From the NCBI GenBank assembly GCA_032358165.1, contig JAALGY010000062.1, forward strand, positions 1,488,001 through 1,552,000: a stretch of 64,000 nt of DNA, given 5' to 3'. The DNA is from Diplosphaera chodatii (Eukaryota > Chlorophyta > Trebouxiophyceae > Prasiolales > Stichococcaceae). A program made the translations under genes and the position numbers. Below, piece after piece: positions 1 to 11,195 of this stretch (the stretch's first letter is position 1; every line of letters starts with the position of its first letter). The notes beneath the pieces are model-generated. The model ran no database searches and was not told the origin of the DNA. It worked only from the letters and a program-made list of their open reading frames with translations.

Positions 1-1880
1 GTGGCTTCCGACTGTGCGGGCGGGTGCACGATGCAGCCCATCTTGGTCAGCTTCTCCACAGCGCGGTTCGCCTCAGGCGAGCCATAGTCGTAGGCAGCAC
101 TGCAGGACAGGATGCATAGGAGTTTGCCCTCCTGGCCTGTGCAACACGAACACTGCGATGCGCATTGGCATGGCAAGGCGGCTCGTTGGGGGAGCAGTAG
201 AGGGATGCACACCCAGTGAGTGCAGCGTCTGGTGCCCGGTTGCCGTGCGGTTCGCGTTGCGGGTCCGCCCGCTGCAGGGGTGGCGGCCCCGGCGCCAGGC
301 CATGCTCATCGCCATCGTCACCATCGCCGCCTGTGCAGCAACAGCACGGCCTCTTGATGGATGCAGCAACACATTGGTTTTACACATTGGGTTAACTCTC
401 TTGAGGTACACCATGGTATTGGACACCACATAGCAGACTCACCAAAGTGCCATTCGAAGGTGCCACGAGGCAGGCCCCCCAGCGCGCCGCCCAGCTGCCC
501 GAACAGCTCCTCCCCGCCTGCACAGCAGCGTCCTGCTAGCCGAGGCTGCAAATGAAGGTTGTCACGTTTCTGTAGAATTAGCTGCACCGCAATGATGGCG
601 GGGGCATACCAGGAAACATGCGTGCCATGTCCTGCAGCGCGCCCTCCAAGAAATTCTCAAACGGCCTGGCCTGTTGTGTGCAAAGGTCCACAGTCATCAG
701 TCAATCCTGCACACTGCCTTGTGCCTGTGAGTGAGCAACCACAGGGTCGCAGTGCCAACAGTCAGCCAACCTGCAGGCCTGCGTCAGCAGACGATATGGT
801 GTTGGCGGCGCGCATGGCGTGGGCGACCGCCTTGATGTCATCTGGTCCCAGCGGCCCACGCTTCAGGAACTCGACAAGGGACTGGCCCCGCCCGGTTCTG
901 GGCATGTGCACCTGCAGCACCGTCAAGTGACAGGGCATGCTGCTTAATAATGACCTGCTGCAGAACACGACACAGCGCGTTGCACAGCTGGTTGCCATTG
1001 GCCGCGAAGCACGCGTCAGCAGGCATCTGACCTGCACGGTCAGCGCCTGGGCAGCGTCCCTGCTGGACCGTGCATCTGGTTCAAGGCTGAACACACGTGC
1101 TGCGCCGCACTCGGCAACCTACAGGGCACATTCACACGTCAACTTACCCTGCCATCCGGTGGGGTTTGCGTGCCTAAATGCAGTACCATCTTATGCTGCC
1201 AAAACAGCTGCCCAAGCACCTCGAGCCGCACCTTCAGCTGCACGCTGCCTTCAGTGACGCTGGCAGGCTCAGCCCGCCCGCCAGACAGCGCTGCTATCAC
1301 ATCGACCAGCACCGCTGTGGGGTCCGCACCCGGCCGCACCGGGATGCGCACCGACAGCTGCCCATTCACAGTGCCAATGGCCGGAACTCGTGGCCTGAAC
1401 GATGTGACCTCAGAATAGTTCTGAACGCCAATCGCCCATTCCAGCAACCCATGCACAGGCATAGTAATACACAAACGGTACCACAACCCACCTGGCAAGG
1501 GTAAAGCCCGCGGGAAGGGACGCCTCATGCCGGTGCAGCTCGTCGTCCAGCTCTCGCCAGATGGGCGCCAGCGCAGAGCGTGCTGCTGCAATCCAGTGAG
1601 CCTCTGCGCCGTCCGCGCTGCTGCCTGCAGCCTGCGCTCCCAATGCCGGGGTTTGCAAGCTACCCCATGGTTGCCAGACCTGCAAATGGTCCATCGAGTG
1701 CAACATCAAACGATTTGTCTGCGAACAACCATTAGAGCTTGCCTGTGAGCTTCCTTCAGGCTCGCACAGCGCCCGTGAAGCTGTCGCTGCTGTGGTCCCC
1801 GCCAACAGCAGAGCGGCAGCCCACTGCAGGAAGCCTGGAGCCGCATCACCGTGGCATGCAGCCTGTGTGGTGGCCACAGA
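1..1880 (-). CDS. Unknown protein, partial at left edge, possibly organelle-targeted
   Basis: This is a minus-strand multi-exon gene whose 3' part lies outside the window. Readable exons include an N-terminal stretch near 1870-1740 with a hydrophobic segment (QWAAALLLAGTTAATASRA) that resembles a targeting or anchor sequence. It runs into a helical part (ALAPIWRELDDELHRHEAS, ~1590-1500) that ends at a clean CAG|GTGGGT donor near 1500. The next exon (1420-1190) contains PAIGTVNGQLSVRIPVRPG, and a further exon (~915-785) contains RGQSLVEFLKRGPLGPDDI. Later exons contain GQLGGALGGLPRGTFEWHFG and, at the window edge, YDYGSPEANRAVEKLTKMG. I do not recognise the family. The last segment precedes the truncation and could lead into an ATPase-type domain, but that is only a guess. 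No convincing ATG was found, so the true start is unresolved. Confidence 0.45.
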
Positions 1881-2640
1881 AGAGGTGAGTGGGTGTGCAC
1901 CGGCATGCTATTCCCAAGCCGATTGAGCATCATTGTCATAGTCTCGTGCCTGGGCTGGCGCCTGTGCCACCTTGGCGGTTGCAGCAACATCTGTCGGTGA
2001 GCTTACGGTCAACTCTGCCGCAGGGCCGTGTGCACCTGCATGCGCGATGAGGAGTCGCTGATTGCCTGCACGTGGTTCACACAGCAACTCCAAGCAACTG
2101 CCATCGACATGCCACTCCCTCACCTCTCTTGACCAAGGACACCAGCACACGGCTGTGCTGCACTCGCTGCAGCATGGCAGCTCTCATGGTTACAGCATGA
2201 GAGTACGTGTGGTTGAAACACAGTAATGCACAATGCAACATGTGATGAGCATCGCATGTTCATGCTCATGTGCATGCATGCATGCATGTTAGCTGGCTGC
2301 CAAACGTCACAACACCACTTGCCGTATTCTGTCAGCGTTTGCGTTCCAAAGTGCAGGCTGTCATCTTTCATGCGCTGCAGGCGCTGAGTCCTGCGCTGCT
2401 CAGCAGAGGTGGTCATCATTTGCTGTATAGCAGCCAGATGGCATGCTTGATACCTGCTCGAGCACACCTGGCAACGCAACAGCAGTGCTTGCACACTGCA
2501 GCTTGTGACTCAGCATACATGCACAGCGTGTGCGGCCGCACGCTGCGGACGTGCTTGGTGTCATTGCGGCACTTCCGCGCGCCGGCAACAGACATGACTG
2601 CATCCAGCTTTGCAGCCTCAAGCCGCTGGCGAGCCGGCAG
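1881..2640. other. Divergent intergenic region with (GCAT)n tract
   Basis: This lies between the 5' end of the minus-strand left gene and the plus-strand t6A synthase gene, so it should hold two divergent promoters and 5' UTRs. A self-complementary run of GCAT units occurs at about 2271-2288. ORFs here are short and have no recognisable motifs. A 5' exon of the left gene may lie around 1990-1910. Confidence 0.4.
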
Positions 2641-5066
2641 ATGCTGGGCTACGGATGCTTCAGAAAGTCCTTCAGGTTGGTCTGCAGCAGTAATACAGAG
2701 CAAATATTGGACTTGCATTCCTGCAGCTGGCACTGTGCACATGCGTTCACGCCTGTGCATCACAAGCGGCAAAAGCTGCAACATCCAATTGCAGGAGGCG
2801 TGTCAGCAGCGCAGCTCAGCTTCCACACATCCTGGAGGGACGGGCCTTCACCTCACGGTCTGGTCCTCGGCATTGAGAGCAGCTGCGATGACACCGGCGT
2901 CGCCGTCATGACGCCCGAGGGCCGCATCCTGGGCCAGGCCCTGGCCACCCAGGCCGACGTGCACAGGTAGCGTGTGCTATCTTGCCGCCGTCAGCTGGCT
3001 GCCAGTCTGTAACAAGGCGAGAGTGCATGCGAAGCGGTGCTCATTGGGCTGTTGCCTGCTGCGTCAGAGAGTGGGGCGGGGTGGTGCCGACCCTGGCGAT
3101 GGAGGCGCACAAGGCGGCCATCGACTCGACGGTGGACACAGCGCTCGCCAGAGCCAACGTCACAGCAGCCGACCTGGCGGCTGTCGCTGTCACTGTGGGC
3201 CCTGGCCTCGTCATGTGCCTCCAGGTGAGCGCTGTGGAAGGGCCAGAGCTTTACGTCACACCCAGCCAGACACAGCTGGGTCACGCTGTGTGCAGGGAGG
3301 CCTTGCGCTGAGCTCAGCATGCTGCATTTCAGAGTTGACGGTGTTCGGATCAGACATTGGTCTGAGTCTGTCAACTCTCGATCGTAGGTCGGCGTGCAAA
3401 AGGCGCGCGAGCTGTCGGCGCACAATCAGCTGCCTATCGTTGCGGTGCACCACATGGAGGCGCACGCACTCATGGCCCGGGCAGCAGCGGCACGTTGCAG
3501 TGACAGCGGCGCTGAGGACACCAGGCCGGAGTTTCCGTTCGTGGCACTGCTGGTCAGCGGCGGGCATAACCTGCTGCTGGTCGTGCGCGGGGTGGGGGAC
3601 TACCAGATCCTGGGCTCGACCGTGGACGATGCTGTAGGTGCGCCGACAGCGGGCAGTCCCTGCAGTGTTCCCTGAACGACATGGTACGACGAACCTTTTC
3701 AGGTTTTGCTCGTCACAATACGGTTGTGAGGCGCACATGGCGGTGATGACGGTCTGCAGCGGATGACAAGAGTGCATGCTGCAGGGGAGGCATTCGACAA
3801 GTCGGCACGGCTGCTGGGCCTGGATGCGTCAGGCGCAGCACTGGAGCAGCTGGCGACGGAAGGCGACCCCGCAGCCATCCCATTCGCGGTCAGTCCCTTG
3901 ACAGTGGCCTTGGCAGTGGTGTCTGCAGTGCCTGGTCAATCACTTGTTGGACTTCAGTCTGGTAGCGGCACCTTGCTCGACCTGCTGTCCAATGCGAACC
4001 TGCTGACAATGCCCAGGTGCCCATGGTCCGAAATCCGACCTGCGACTTCTCGTATGCGGGCCTGAAGACAGCAGTCCTGCGCGCCATAGAGAAATATGCG
4101 CCTGGACCAGCCACAGATGCCAATCGGCAGGTAAAGTTAATCTGCACCAGGAACACGGAACATAGCACGAGGCTGTGATGCAGATGTGGCAGCATTGAGG
4201 TCCAGTTGTTGACAATGTTTTCCTGTTACCGGCCTGCAGGTGCGCGCAGACATTGCAGCCAGTTTCCAGATGGCGGCAGTGAAGCAACTGGAGCAGCGCT
4301 GCCGGCGCGGCATTGCCTGGGCACTGGAGACGTGCCCCGACATCAGGTGCCGTGTGCCTGGCAGGCGCTGCAGACAAAGCACATGGGTTGTCGCAAGTCC
4401 TGGCACCAAGCCATTACATCCATGCAGGTCTCTGGTCGTGTCTGGCGGCGTGGCGTGCAACTCCACAGTGCGGTCCGCACTGCAGGTGCGTCACCATCTG
4501 GGCATCCACATGCCGGCTGGCCCCACTTCAACATCTGGCTTGTACAACCACTGCAGGGCAAAGCATGTTGATGACACTAGGGGCCATGTGTCCAGCAGCA
4601 GATTTACTCACAAAGAGTTTAAAGCCATGCAGGCGGTGACAGCTGAGGCGGGGCTGCAGCTGGTGGTGCCGCCACCAGCGCTGTGCACCGACAATGGGGC
4701 CATGATAGCCTGGGCGGGCCAGGAGGTGCTGAATTTGCCCTTCACATCTCACAATGGGGCCTGTTGGAAGCACGAACCTGTAGTGTTGTGCCGGTTCTAC
4801 CACGCAACCTGCATGATCGGGAGCGACATCCAACCTGCAGCGGATGCAGCAGAAGCACCATGGCCACAGCAGAGAGGCATTGTTTGATTGATGTGCAGCG
4901 CCTGGCGTTAGGGCTGGCGTGCCGGCCGACGAGCGTGGACAGCCTTCAGGACACTGATTTGATGCACAGCGAGCGCGGCGGCTGGCTGCGGCTGCGGCCG
5001 CGGTGGCCGCTCACGGAGGAGCGCCACCCCCGCGCCGTGCACGGGTGGGGCGCGGTTTTTCAGTGA
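2641..5066 (+). CDS. GCP1: tRNA N6-adenosine threonylcarbamoyltransferase, organellar (Qri7/OSGEPL1/TsaD type)
   Basis: This enzyme transfers the threonylcarbamoyl group to A37 of ANN-decoding tRNAs (t6A). The Qri7/OSGEPL1 branch acts in mitochondria and plastids. The first exon opens with a basic leader and then [16 protein letters not shown], the family's N-terminal signature. Later exons read in frame through [41 protein letters not shown] (metal-binding HxxxH), [59 protein letters not shown] and [19 protein letters not shown], ending at TGA 5064-5066. Most junctions are clean GT-AG, for example CACAG|GTAGCG and CTCCAG|GTGAGC. All catalytic and metal-ligand motifs are present. The ATG at 2641 is the first in frame upstream of the signature and gives a plausible organelle leader, but a different first exon is possible. 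Confidence 0.93.
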
Positions 5067-6390
5067 AAAGCGAGCAGCAGCAGCTGCAGGACGAGCAGCT
5101 GTTTGCATTCGCTTGTACCATTGTACGTCCCAGCGGACACATGTGGCACCGGCATGGTGCCTATACGGAGAGCGGTCTGTGACTCTGTGTCGGCCTTGGC
5201 TTGAGCTGCAGCAAGAAGCACACGGGCCTGAAGAAGAAGCGAATCCACCCCAGCCTGGTGGAGCTCACCTCCGTAGCGCTGGCCGGGCCGCAGCGCACTG
5301 GGGAGGATGAAGTCGCAGGCGGCTCGCCGTTTTCGGCGCCAGCCGCAGCAATGCACTCAGCAGCGCGTGCAGCGGGTGACCAACAGATGACTACTAGTAA
5401 CGCGAGGGAAGCGGCACTGGCTTGACAAATAGCCTTGTAGGATAGATTGCACGCTTGCCGCCTACTGGCCCTTTACCTCTACCCATGGCTCGGAGGATCT
5501 CCCTTTGAAGCGTGGCCCACGTTCCATCAAGGCCAGCCGTTGGGCCGTGCAGTACATCCGTGATCAGTGCCACGGCACCCGAGATGTACCGGGCAATCGC
5601 TGGAAGATCCGGTCGATCTCATGCGCCATCACTTGCCCTTTACACACCGCGACTACGTCAGCCCCACATGCGTTGAGTCGCACAGCAGTGGCGACCAGCT
5701 CCCCACGATGGTCTTCTGGCGGCGGAGGAGCACCGACAGCAGGACGCGCAGGAGCTGCGACGGCGGGCTCGGTGCCGCGGCTGCAGGTACCGTCCTGGTC
5801 AGGCCCCGGCACTACAAGACGCAGGCGGCGGATGTTTGGGTGCTCGCTGGGATGCGCAAGGCGCTGCGCGCCGTCTCGAGTGGGCGTAGGCGTCGATTTG
5901 TCTGCTGGGGCCCTGGCCGGCTGGCGGCAAAGACCCTTCCGACCTAGGACAACAGCCAGGACCGGGCAGCGGCACCCGCGCGCGCCGTGCACTCAATCCC
6001 TAATGCATTTCAGAGCAGCAATCGGCTCAGAGCCATGGACCGCACGGGCCCAATTGCCATGAGAGGTGGCCCGGCGCGTCCGGTGCTCAGTTTACTTCCA
6101 AGTGCACGTGCCTGGACCTGCCGCAGATCACGCGCACAACCGTCCTTGCATGCCTCGCATACGTGCAATCACTTACGAACGCGTGATGCCGGTGTGGCCG
6201 TCGCGGCGGCTCCGGGTGTCCAGGCGACCATGCCGGCGCCTTCGTGCAGACCACATGCCCGGTACCTGCGACGGTGTGTCATTAGCAAAGGTTCGGCAGG
6301 TTTACTTTCCAGGTTTCCTTGGCTGTTGATGCGCGTGGGCGGGGCCGCTCGCTGGCGCAGGCCGTGCACCTGTTGCCTGCCGTGCAGATC
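5067..6390. other. Unresolved stretch between t6A synthase and kinase
   Basis: About 1.3 kb contains overlapping ORFs on both strands, the longest being 185 codons (+, 5505-6062) and 142 codons (-, 5564-5992). Neither carries a motif I recognise. It probably holds the 3' UTR of the t6A synthase gene and the promoter, 5' UTR and perhaps N-terminal exons of the kinase gene. A minus-strand reading around 5750-5570 (GELVATAVRLNACGADVVAV) looks protein-like but has no supporting splice pattern. Confidence 0.3.
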
Positions 6391-9300
6391 TCCTGTATCG
6401 CAATCTGCTGGCTGACAGGCTCAGGGTTCATGCGGGTGCAGAGGACTCTGTGAAGGCCCGGGGGGGCGACAGCGCCCGCAGCGACGACATCTCCACCTGC
6501 TCAGCGAAACTGGGGCCGCCGGACAGCCCCACGGCGGTGGGCACCTTCTCTCGCCTGAGCGACGGGCACACGGCCAGCAGCTTCACCTCCGCCGACAGCA
6601 GCCCCACCCAGCAGCAGCTGGCGTCCATGCAGCTGGCTGCTGAGGCCACTGAGGAGGAGCTGGCGGACTGGGAGATAGCCGAGCACGATCTCAGGTGCGT
6701 AGCCCACCCAGCTGGCGTGCTGTATGCTGGCTAGTGGCCACCAGCGGCAGCAGATTTGTCTGGCCGTCCCTGGCCACGCAGACGCAGAACACCCAGGATG
6801 CTGGCTGCTGCCTGTCGTCCACAACAGTCCCATGATGCCATCGATCATGCTCTCGCTGTGTGGGCGTCCTTGTGATGCGGCGGTGTCGCCTGAACATACA
6901 GGATCTGCAAGCGGTCGGACGGCAAGCTGTGGCTCCTGGGGGAGGGCTCCTACGGCAAGGTGTGGAAGGCGGTGTGGACCAAGCCGGATGGCGCCCAAGT
7001 GGACGTGGCCATGAAGATGACCATCATCAGCCCAGGTGGGCACGGCACCCCCGCACCGCCCCAGCGCCCATCATGTCAGCACTGATGACAAGCCGGGGGA
7101 CTCGTCAATGCTGCTGTGAGCACGCAGCCAATGCTTCAGCTTGCAGCCGGTTGAATTGCTTGACATCATGCCTCGGTAGAGGCGGCGCGGCGTCGGTCGC
7201 TGTGCGACCGGCTGGAGGCGGACTTCATACGCGAGATGGCGCTCATGAAGTACCTGTGCAGCCACGACAGCCACGTGGTGCCCTTCCACGGCGCCTGCGT
7301 CTACGACGGCCGCCTGTGCCTGGTGCTGGAGCTCATGAAGGTGTGAAGACCATGTCCCCGCAGCCAACTTGCAGCACTTGCTGGCGCAATTGCTGCTGCT
7401 GCTGCTGCTTTCGGCATGCACCGGTGGCGCGCATTTCACCGCAGCGTAAGGACCTCATGCAAAGGGTTGAGCTCCCTTGCACCGCAGGGCGGCGACCTGA
7501 CGGACGCCATCCGGGGCAGCCGCAACGGCGAGTTCGGCTGGTACAGCAAGGGGCGCCAGGTGGCGCTGGACGTGGCGCGCGGGCTGGCCTTCCTGCACTC
7601 CAACCGCATCGTCCACTGCGACCTCAAGTCCAAGAACATCATGCTGACGGCGGTGAGCGGGCACTCTGAGCACCTCTGCATGGCACGGCCTCCCCCTGCT
7701 GCTGCTGCTGCTGTTGCGGGGGCTGCTGCTGCCACAAGACTCCTGCGCCTTCCAACGGGACAACAGGGCATAGCAAACGGTGGTTTTGCTAAAGTCGGGT
7801 GCTGATCAGGGTGTTTCTGCGACGCAGGATGCTGAGGCGAAGATCAGCGACGTGGGGCTGTCGAAGATGATGCACGCGGGCGCTGGTGACCACCGGGACA
7901 GTGGCGCTGACGCCTGCTTCGGCACCTTCGCCTGGGCAGCGCCAGAGGTGCGAGCACCTGGCGGTGTCCACTCGCCGCCCTGCTGCTGGTCTCAGACAGG
8001 CGCCTCTATCAAACTCAACATGTGATTCCTTGATCTGACACCATGTGCAAATGCGGCGCAGATGCTCATGGGCGAGGAGCCCAGCCCGGCGGCCGACATC
8101 TACAGCTTTGGCGTCGTGCTGTGGGAGATCTGCTGCCAGGAGATGCCGCAGCGCGGGCGCCGCCGCGACCCCACGCCCGCCGAGGCCCCCCTGGTGCGCA
8201 GCGCCCCTGCCAATATGGCATTCCTCATGTAGGACGGGCTCTGAGCGCTCCAAAGCTGCTGTGTATGGTGGTCGCGTACATGCCGATGTCCGGCAGTTGC
8301 TTGGTCACATGGCACTCAACATCTGCCGGGTCGCGGTACGCAGGAGGTGGCGGCGATCATCCAGACGTGCCTGCGCTTCAAGCCGGAGCAGCGGCCCAGC
8401 GCCAAGGAGGTGCTGGCGCTGCTGGAGCTGGTGGCGGAGATGGAGCGGCCGCCCCAGGGTGGGCCGCCTGCCGGCACGCTGCACATGAGGACTTGCTCTG
8501 GACTCGTGGCACTGCAGTGGATCTGCCGGGGACGTCAGAGGCATCTGACCATAACGTGCCTTGCGACCATGCAGGCCCGCCCCCAGCTGCCAGCACAGGG
8601 GCAGCGGCGGACTACAGGGCCTCCATCGAGGACTCTGCACGCCGGCTGCACTGCGGCAGCGCCCGCCGCCGCAGCTACGACGCCCGCGCCTCGGTCGACG
8701 TCCGCAGGGTAGGATCTGTCGTGAGGTGTCGTGTCAACGTAATCTGGTGTCACCAAGTGTGGCCCGGTCCAGATTGCTAGGCCTGAACAGTAGCCTGGGC
8801 CTGTGATGCTGCCCTGCAAGGAAAGTGTCTGATGCATGTTCCGACCCTTGCAGGTTGCCGAGCTCAGCAGCATGGAGAACAGCATGAAGACGCTCATGTC
8901 GCGGTCTTCGGGGCTATACAACCCCTCCACAGCCAGAACGGTGTGCACCACGTGCTCTGTGACGCCTGAGCCCGTCAGCAGCCTCTGCACCTCAGAACAG
9001 ATGCACCGTCGCCAGCGCTGCAGCACGGCACGGCTGACATCAGGGTGTTGTGCTGTGTGCAGTCGCCGCTCACGGCGCCCTCCGGGAGCAACGGCGGCGA
9101 CGCGCAGAAGTCCGGCAACAGCGTCGGGAGGGGCGGCCAGTGGGGAGCTTCATCACGCCGCAGCTCCGCAGCCACTGCAGCGCCGCCGCTGCCGCAGCGG
9201 GCGCAGCCGAAACCTGCTGCTGTCGCAGTGGCGTCGCCATTTGCGGCTGCCAGCGGTCCCGCCTTCGAGGATGCAGGCCCCAATGCGGGCCCCGGCGCCA

Positions 9301-10472
9301 GGCCAAAGCGTGCTGCGTCACTGCCGGCAGCAGAGATGGGCAACGTCGGGATCGCGGCCAGCAGCACCCTCTATGCCAGGTGACTTCGCTGACCACTGAC
9401 ATCGCAGCCTAGCAGTTGCCCTCTTTTGTGACCGCGCGCCCTGCATGCCGTGCACGCAGTGCCAGCACCTTTTGACACGCAGGTCAACTGCAGCAGTGGT
9501 GGGGTACCCGTGCGCCGCTGACCGGCTGTGTGCATTGCCCGCAGCTTTGCCGGCGGCGCGGTGCCCTCCCCGGCGGCACCCCGCGCCCCGCCCCCCGCCC
9601 CGGTCGCCGGCGCCTCCCCGCCGGGCGGCAGCCCCCTCGCCGGCCCCGCGCTGGCCGCCACCAGCAGCTTCTTCGGCTGCCTCACGGCGCCCGCGGCGCC
9701 CGCGGCCGCGCCCCCGCCGCCGGCGCCCCCCCTGCAGCGCCAGAAGGGCCCGGCGCAGCCCGCGGCCCGCCGGCGGGCCGGCCGCACCCCCCCGGCGGCC
9801 GCGCCCCCCGCCGCCAGCGGCCCCGCCATCAGCGGCCCCGCCATCGCCGCCTCCAGCAGCCTGTACAGCAACTTCCTCGTGCAGGTGGACGCGTGCGCCT
9901 CGCCGCCCCGCTCGGTGTCCATGCCCGAGGGCTCGCCCAAGCCGGCGTTCCACCCCGGGGCCGCCGCCCCCGCTGCCACCGGCACCGCCCTGGCCGCCAA
10001 GAGCAGCCTGTACAGCAGCGTCTTCGCCAGCATCCCCAGCATCCCGTCGGACGATGGCGAGGAGTCGGAGGCGGCGATGCCAGCCACCCCGAGCGCCGAG
10101 GAGCCCTCCACCAAGACCGCCAGCGCCGGCCTGTACAGCGACCTGTTTGCCAGGCTGCCGAGCCCCGGCGGCGGCGCGCCCACTGCGGCGCCCGCGGAGG
10201 CTGCCATGTCCGCCTCCGTCGTTTTGGCGGAGCCATCCCCCAAGACGGCCGGCGGCGGCCTGCGCCGCGAGCTGCTGGCCAGGCTCCCGGGCGGCGGGCG
10301 CTCGGTGGACGTGCTGCTTGATGCGGAGGACGGGGCGGCCTTGGAGGCCGGCGGCCCCCCGGACGCCACGTCAGCGGTGGAGGCCGAGGCGCTGGCGCAG
10401 CGAAGGCGGCGGTCGAAGGAGATGACGCACCAAAGGAACCCCTTTGCCGCCGCCGCCTCCGCCGCCACCTGA
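6391..10472 (+). CDS. RAF-like/TKL serine-threonine protein kinase with long motif-repeat tail
   Basis: The kinase domain is spread over several exons. It has a glycine loop GEGSYGKVWKAVW (~6938-6980), a VAMKM lysine (~7010), a hinge region LCLVLELMK, catalytic loop VHCDLKSKNIML (~7606-7645), SDVGLSK in place of DFG (~7846-7866), and GTFAWAAPE (~7920-7947). ADIYSFGVVLWEICC and EQRPSAKEVLALL close the C-lobe. The catalytic Asp and the metal-binding Asp are kept, but HRD is HCD (non-RD) and DFG is DVG. A polar, Ser-rich N-terminal exon precedes the domain. After it comes a long Ala/Pro/Ser-rich tail with a recurring S-S-x-L-Y motif (about 8904, 9361, 9852, 10000, 10122), ending at TGA 10470-10472. 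A cytosolic signalling role is inferred from family. The 5' end is uncertain because no in-frame ATG was found in the first readable exon. Confidence 0.88.
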
Positions 10473-11195
10473 GAGCGCAGCGCGAGACACAGGCACTCGG
10501 ACCCACGCGGCGATCCGCTTGCGGGCAGTGCGGGACATTTGGATTCACAGAAGCTGAGTAACCGTAGAACCGCACCCTGTGCGGCGAAGAGACGGTTTGT
10601 CGGATGAACTGATGGTGAGGGTAGTACTGGTAGTTGTGTATGCAGACGGTGTGCCCGCTGCTGTACTTGCATAGAAGGGCATCATATTGATGACAGTTTT
10701 GCTTATTGTGATGAACCTGGGCCGGGGGCACGAACGCATCAGATTTTTGCGTTTGCGATTTGGCTGCGCAGCGCATGGATGCCTACTGTACCTTGTCACC
10801 GGTTGTTCATGACACTAGAACAGTATTCTGGCAGCTTGTCGCTCGATGCACGATTTGATAGCTACTTTACCCTACACTTATGGCAGCAGCGAATGGTTGA
10901 TCGGTCTGCATTTGAGTGTTGCTGGTTCGTTGGGTTGAGCCCGCAGTGGTCTGCTGGGACTGCTGTGGGTGGGATTGCATTGGCTTCTGCGCATCCTTGC
11001 AAGTACTGTCGATGCTGCCGGCTTGTGACAACACTTCCTCACCATTGCCGTGTACAGTGCTTTCCTTCTGCAAAGGTATCTTCCTGAAGCAGCAAGCTGC
11101 GTGCGCACAAAGAGAAACAGGAGCCATGCGAGAGTGGTACACGTGCGTCCCCAGCATGCACAGCATCCGCCTGTCCAGCAGAAACAACCTGCCCG
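10473..11195. other. Convergent intergenic region
   Basis: This lies between the stop of the kinase gene (+) and the stop of the GID8 extension ORF (-). Base composition is more AT-rich than the flanking exons. It should contain both 3' UTRs. I see no ORF with a recognisable product. Confidence 0.5.

Noticed and set aside
9445..10425. 326-codon and 263-codon plus-strand ORFs in other frames of the kinase tail
   Set aside because: Arg/Pro-rich shadow frames; only the frame ending at 10472 continues the kinase.
9371..10672. 433-codon minus-strand ORF opposite the kinase tail
   Set aside because: It is a shadow of the Ala/Pro-rich kinase tail, whose plus-strand frame continues the kinase and carries repeated motifs.
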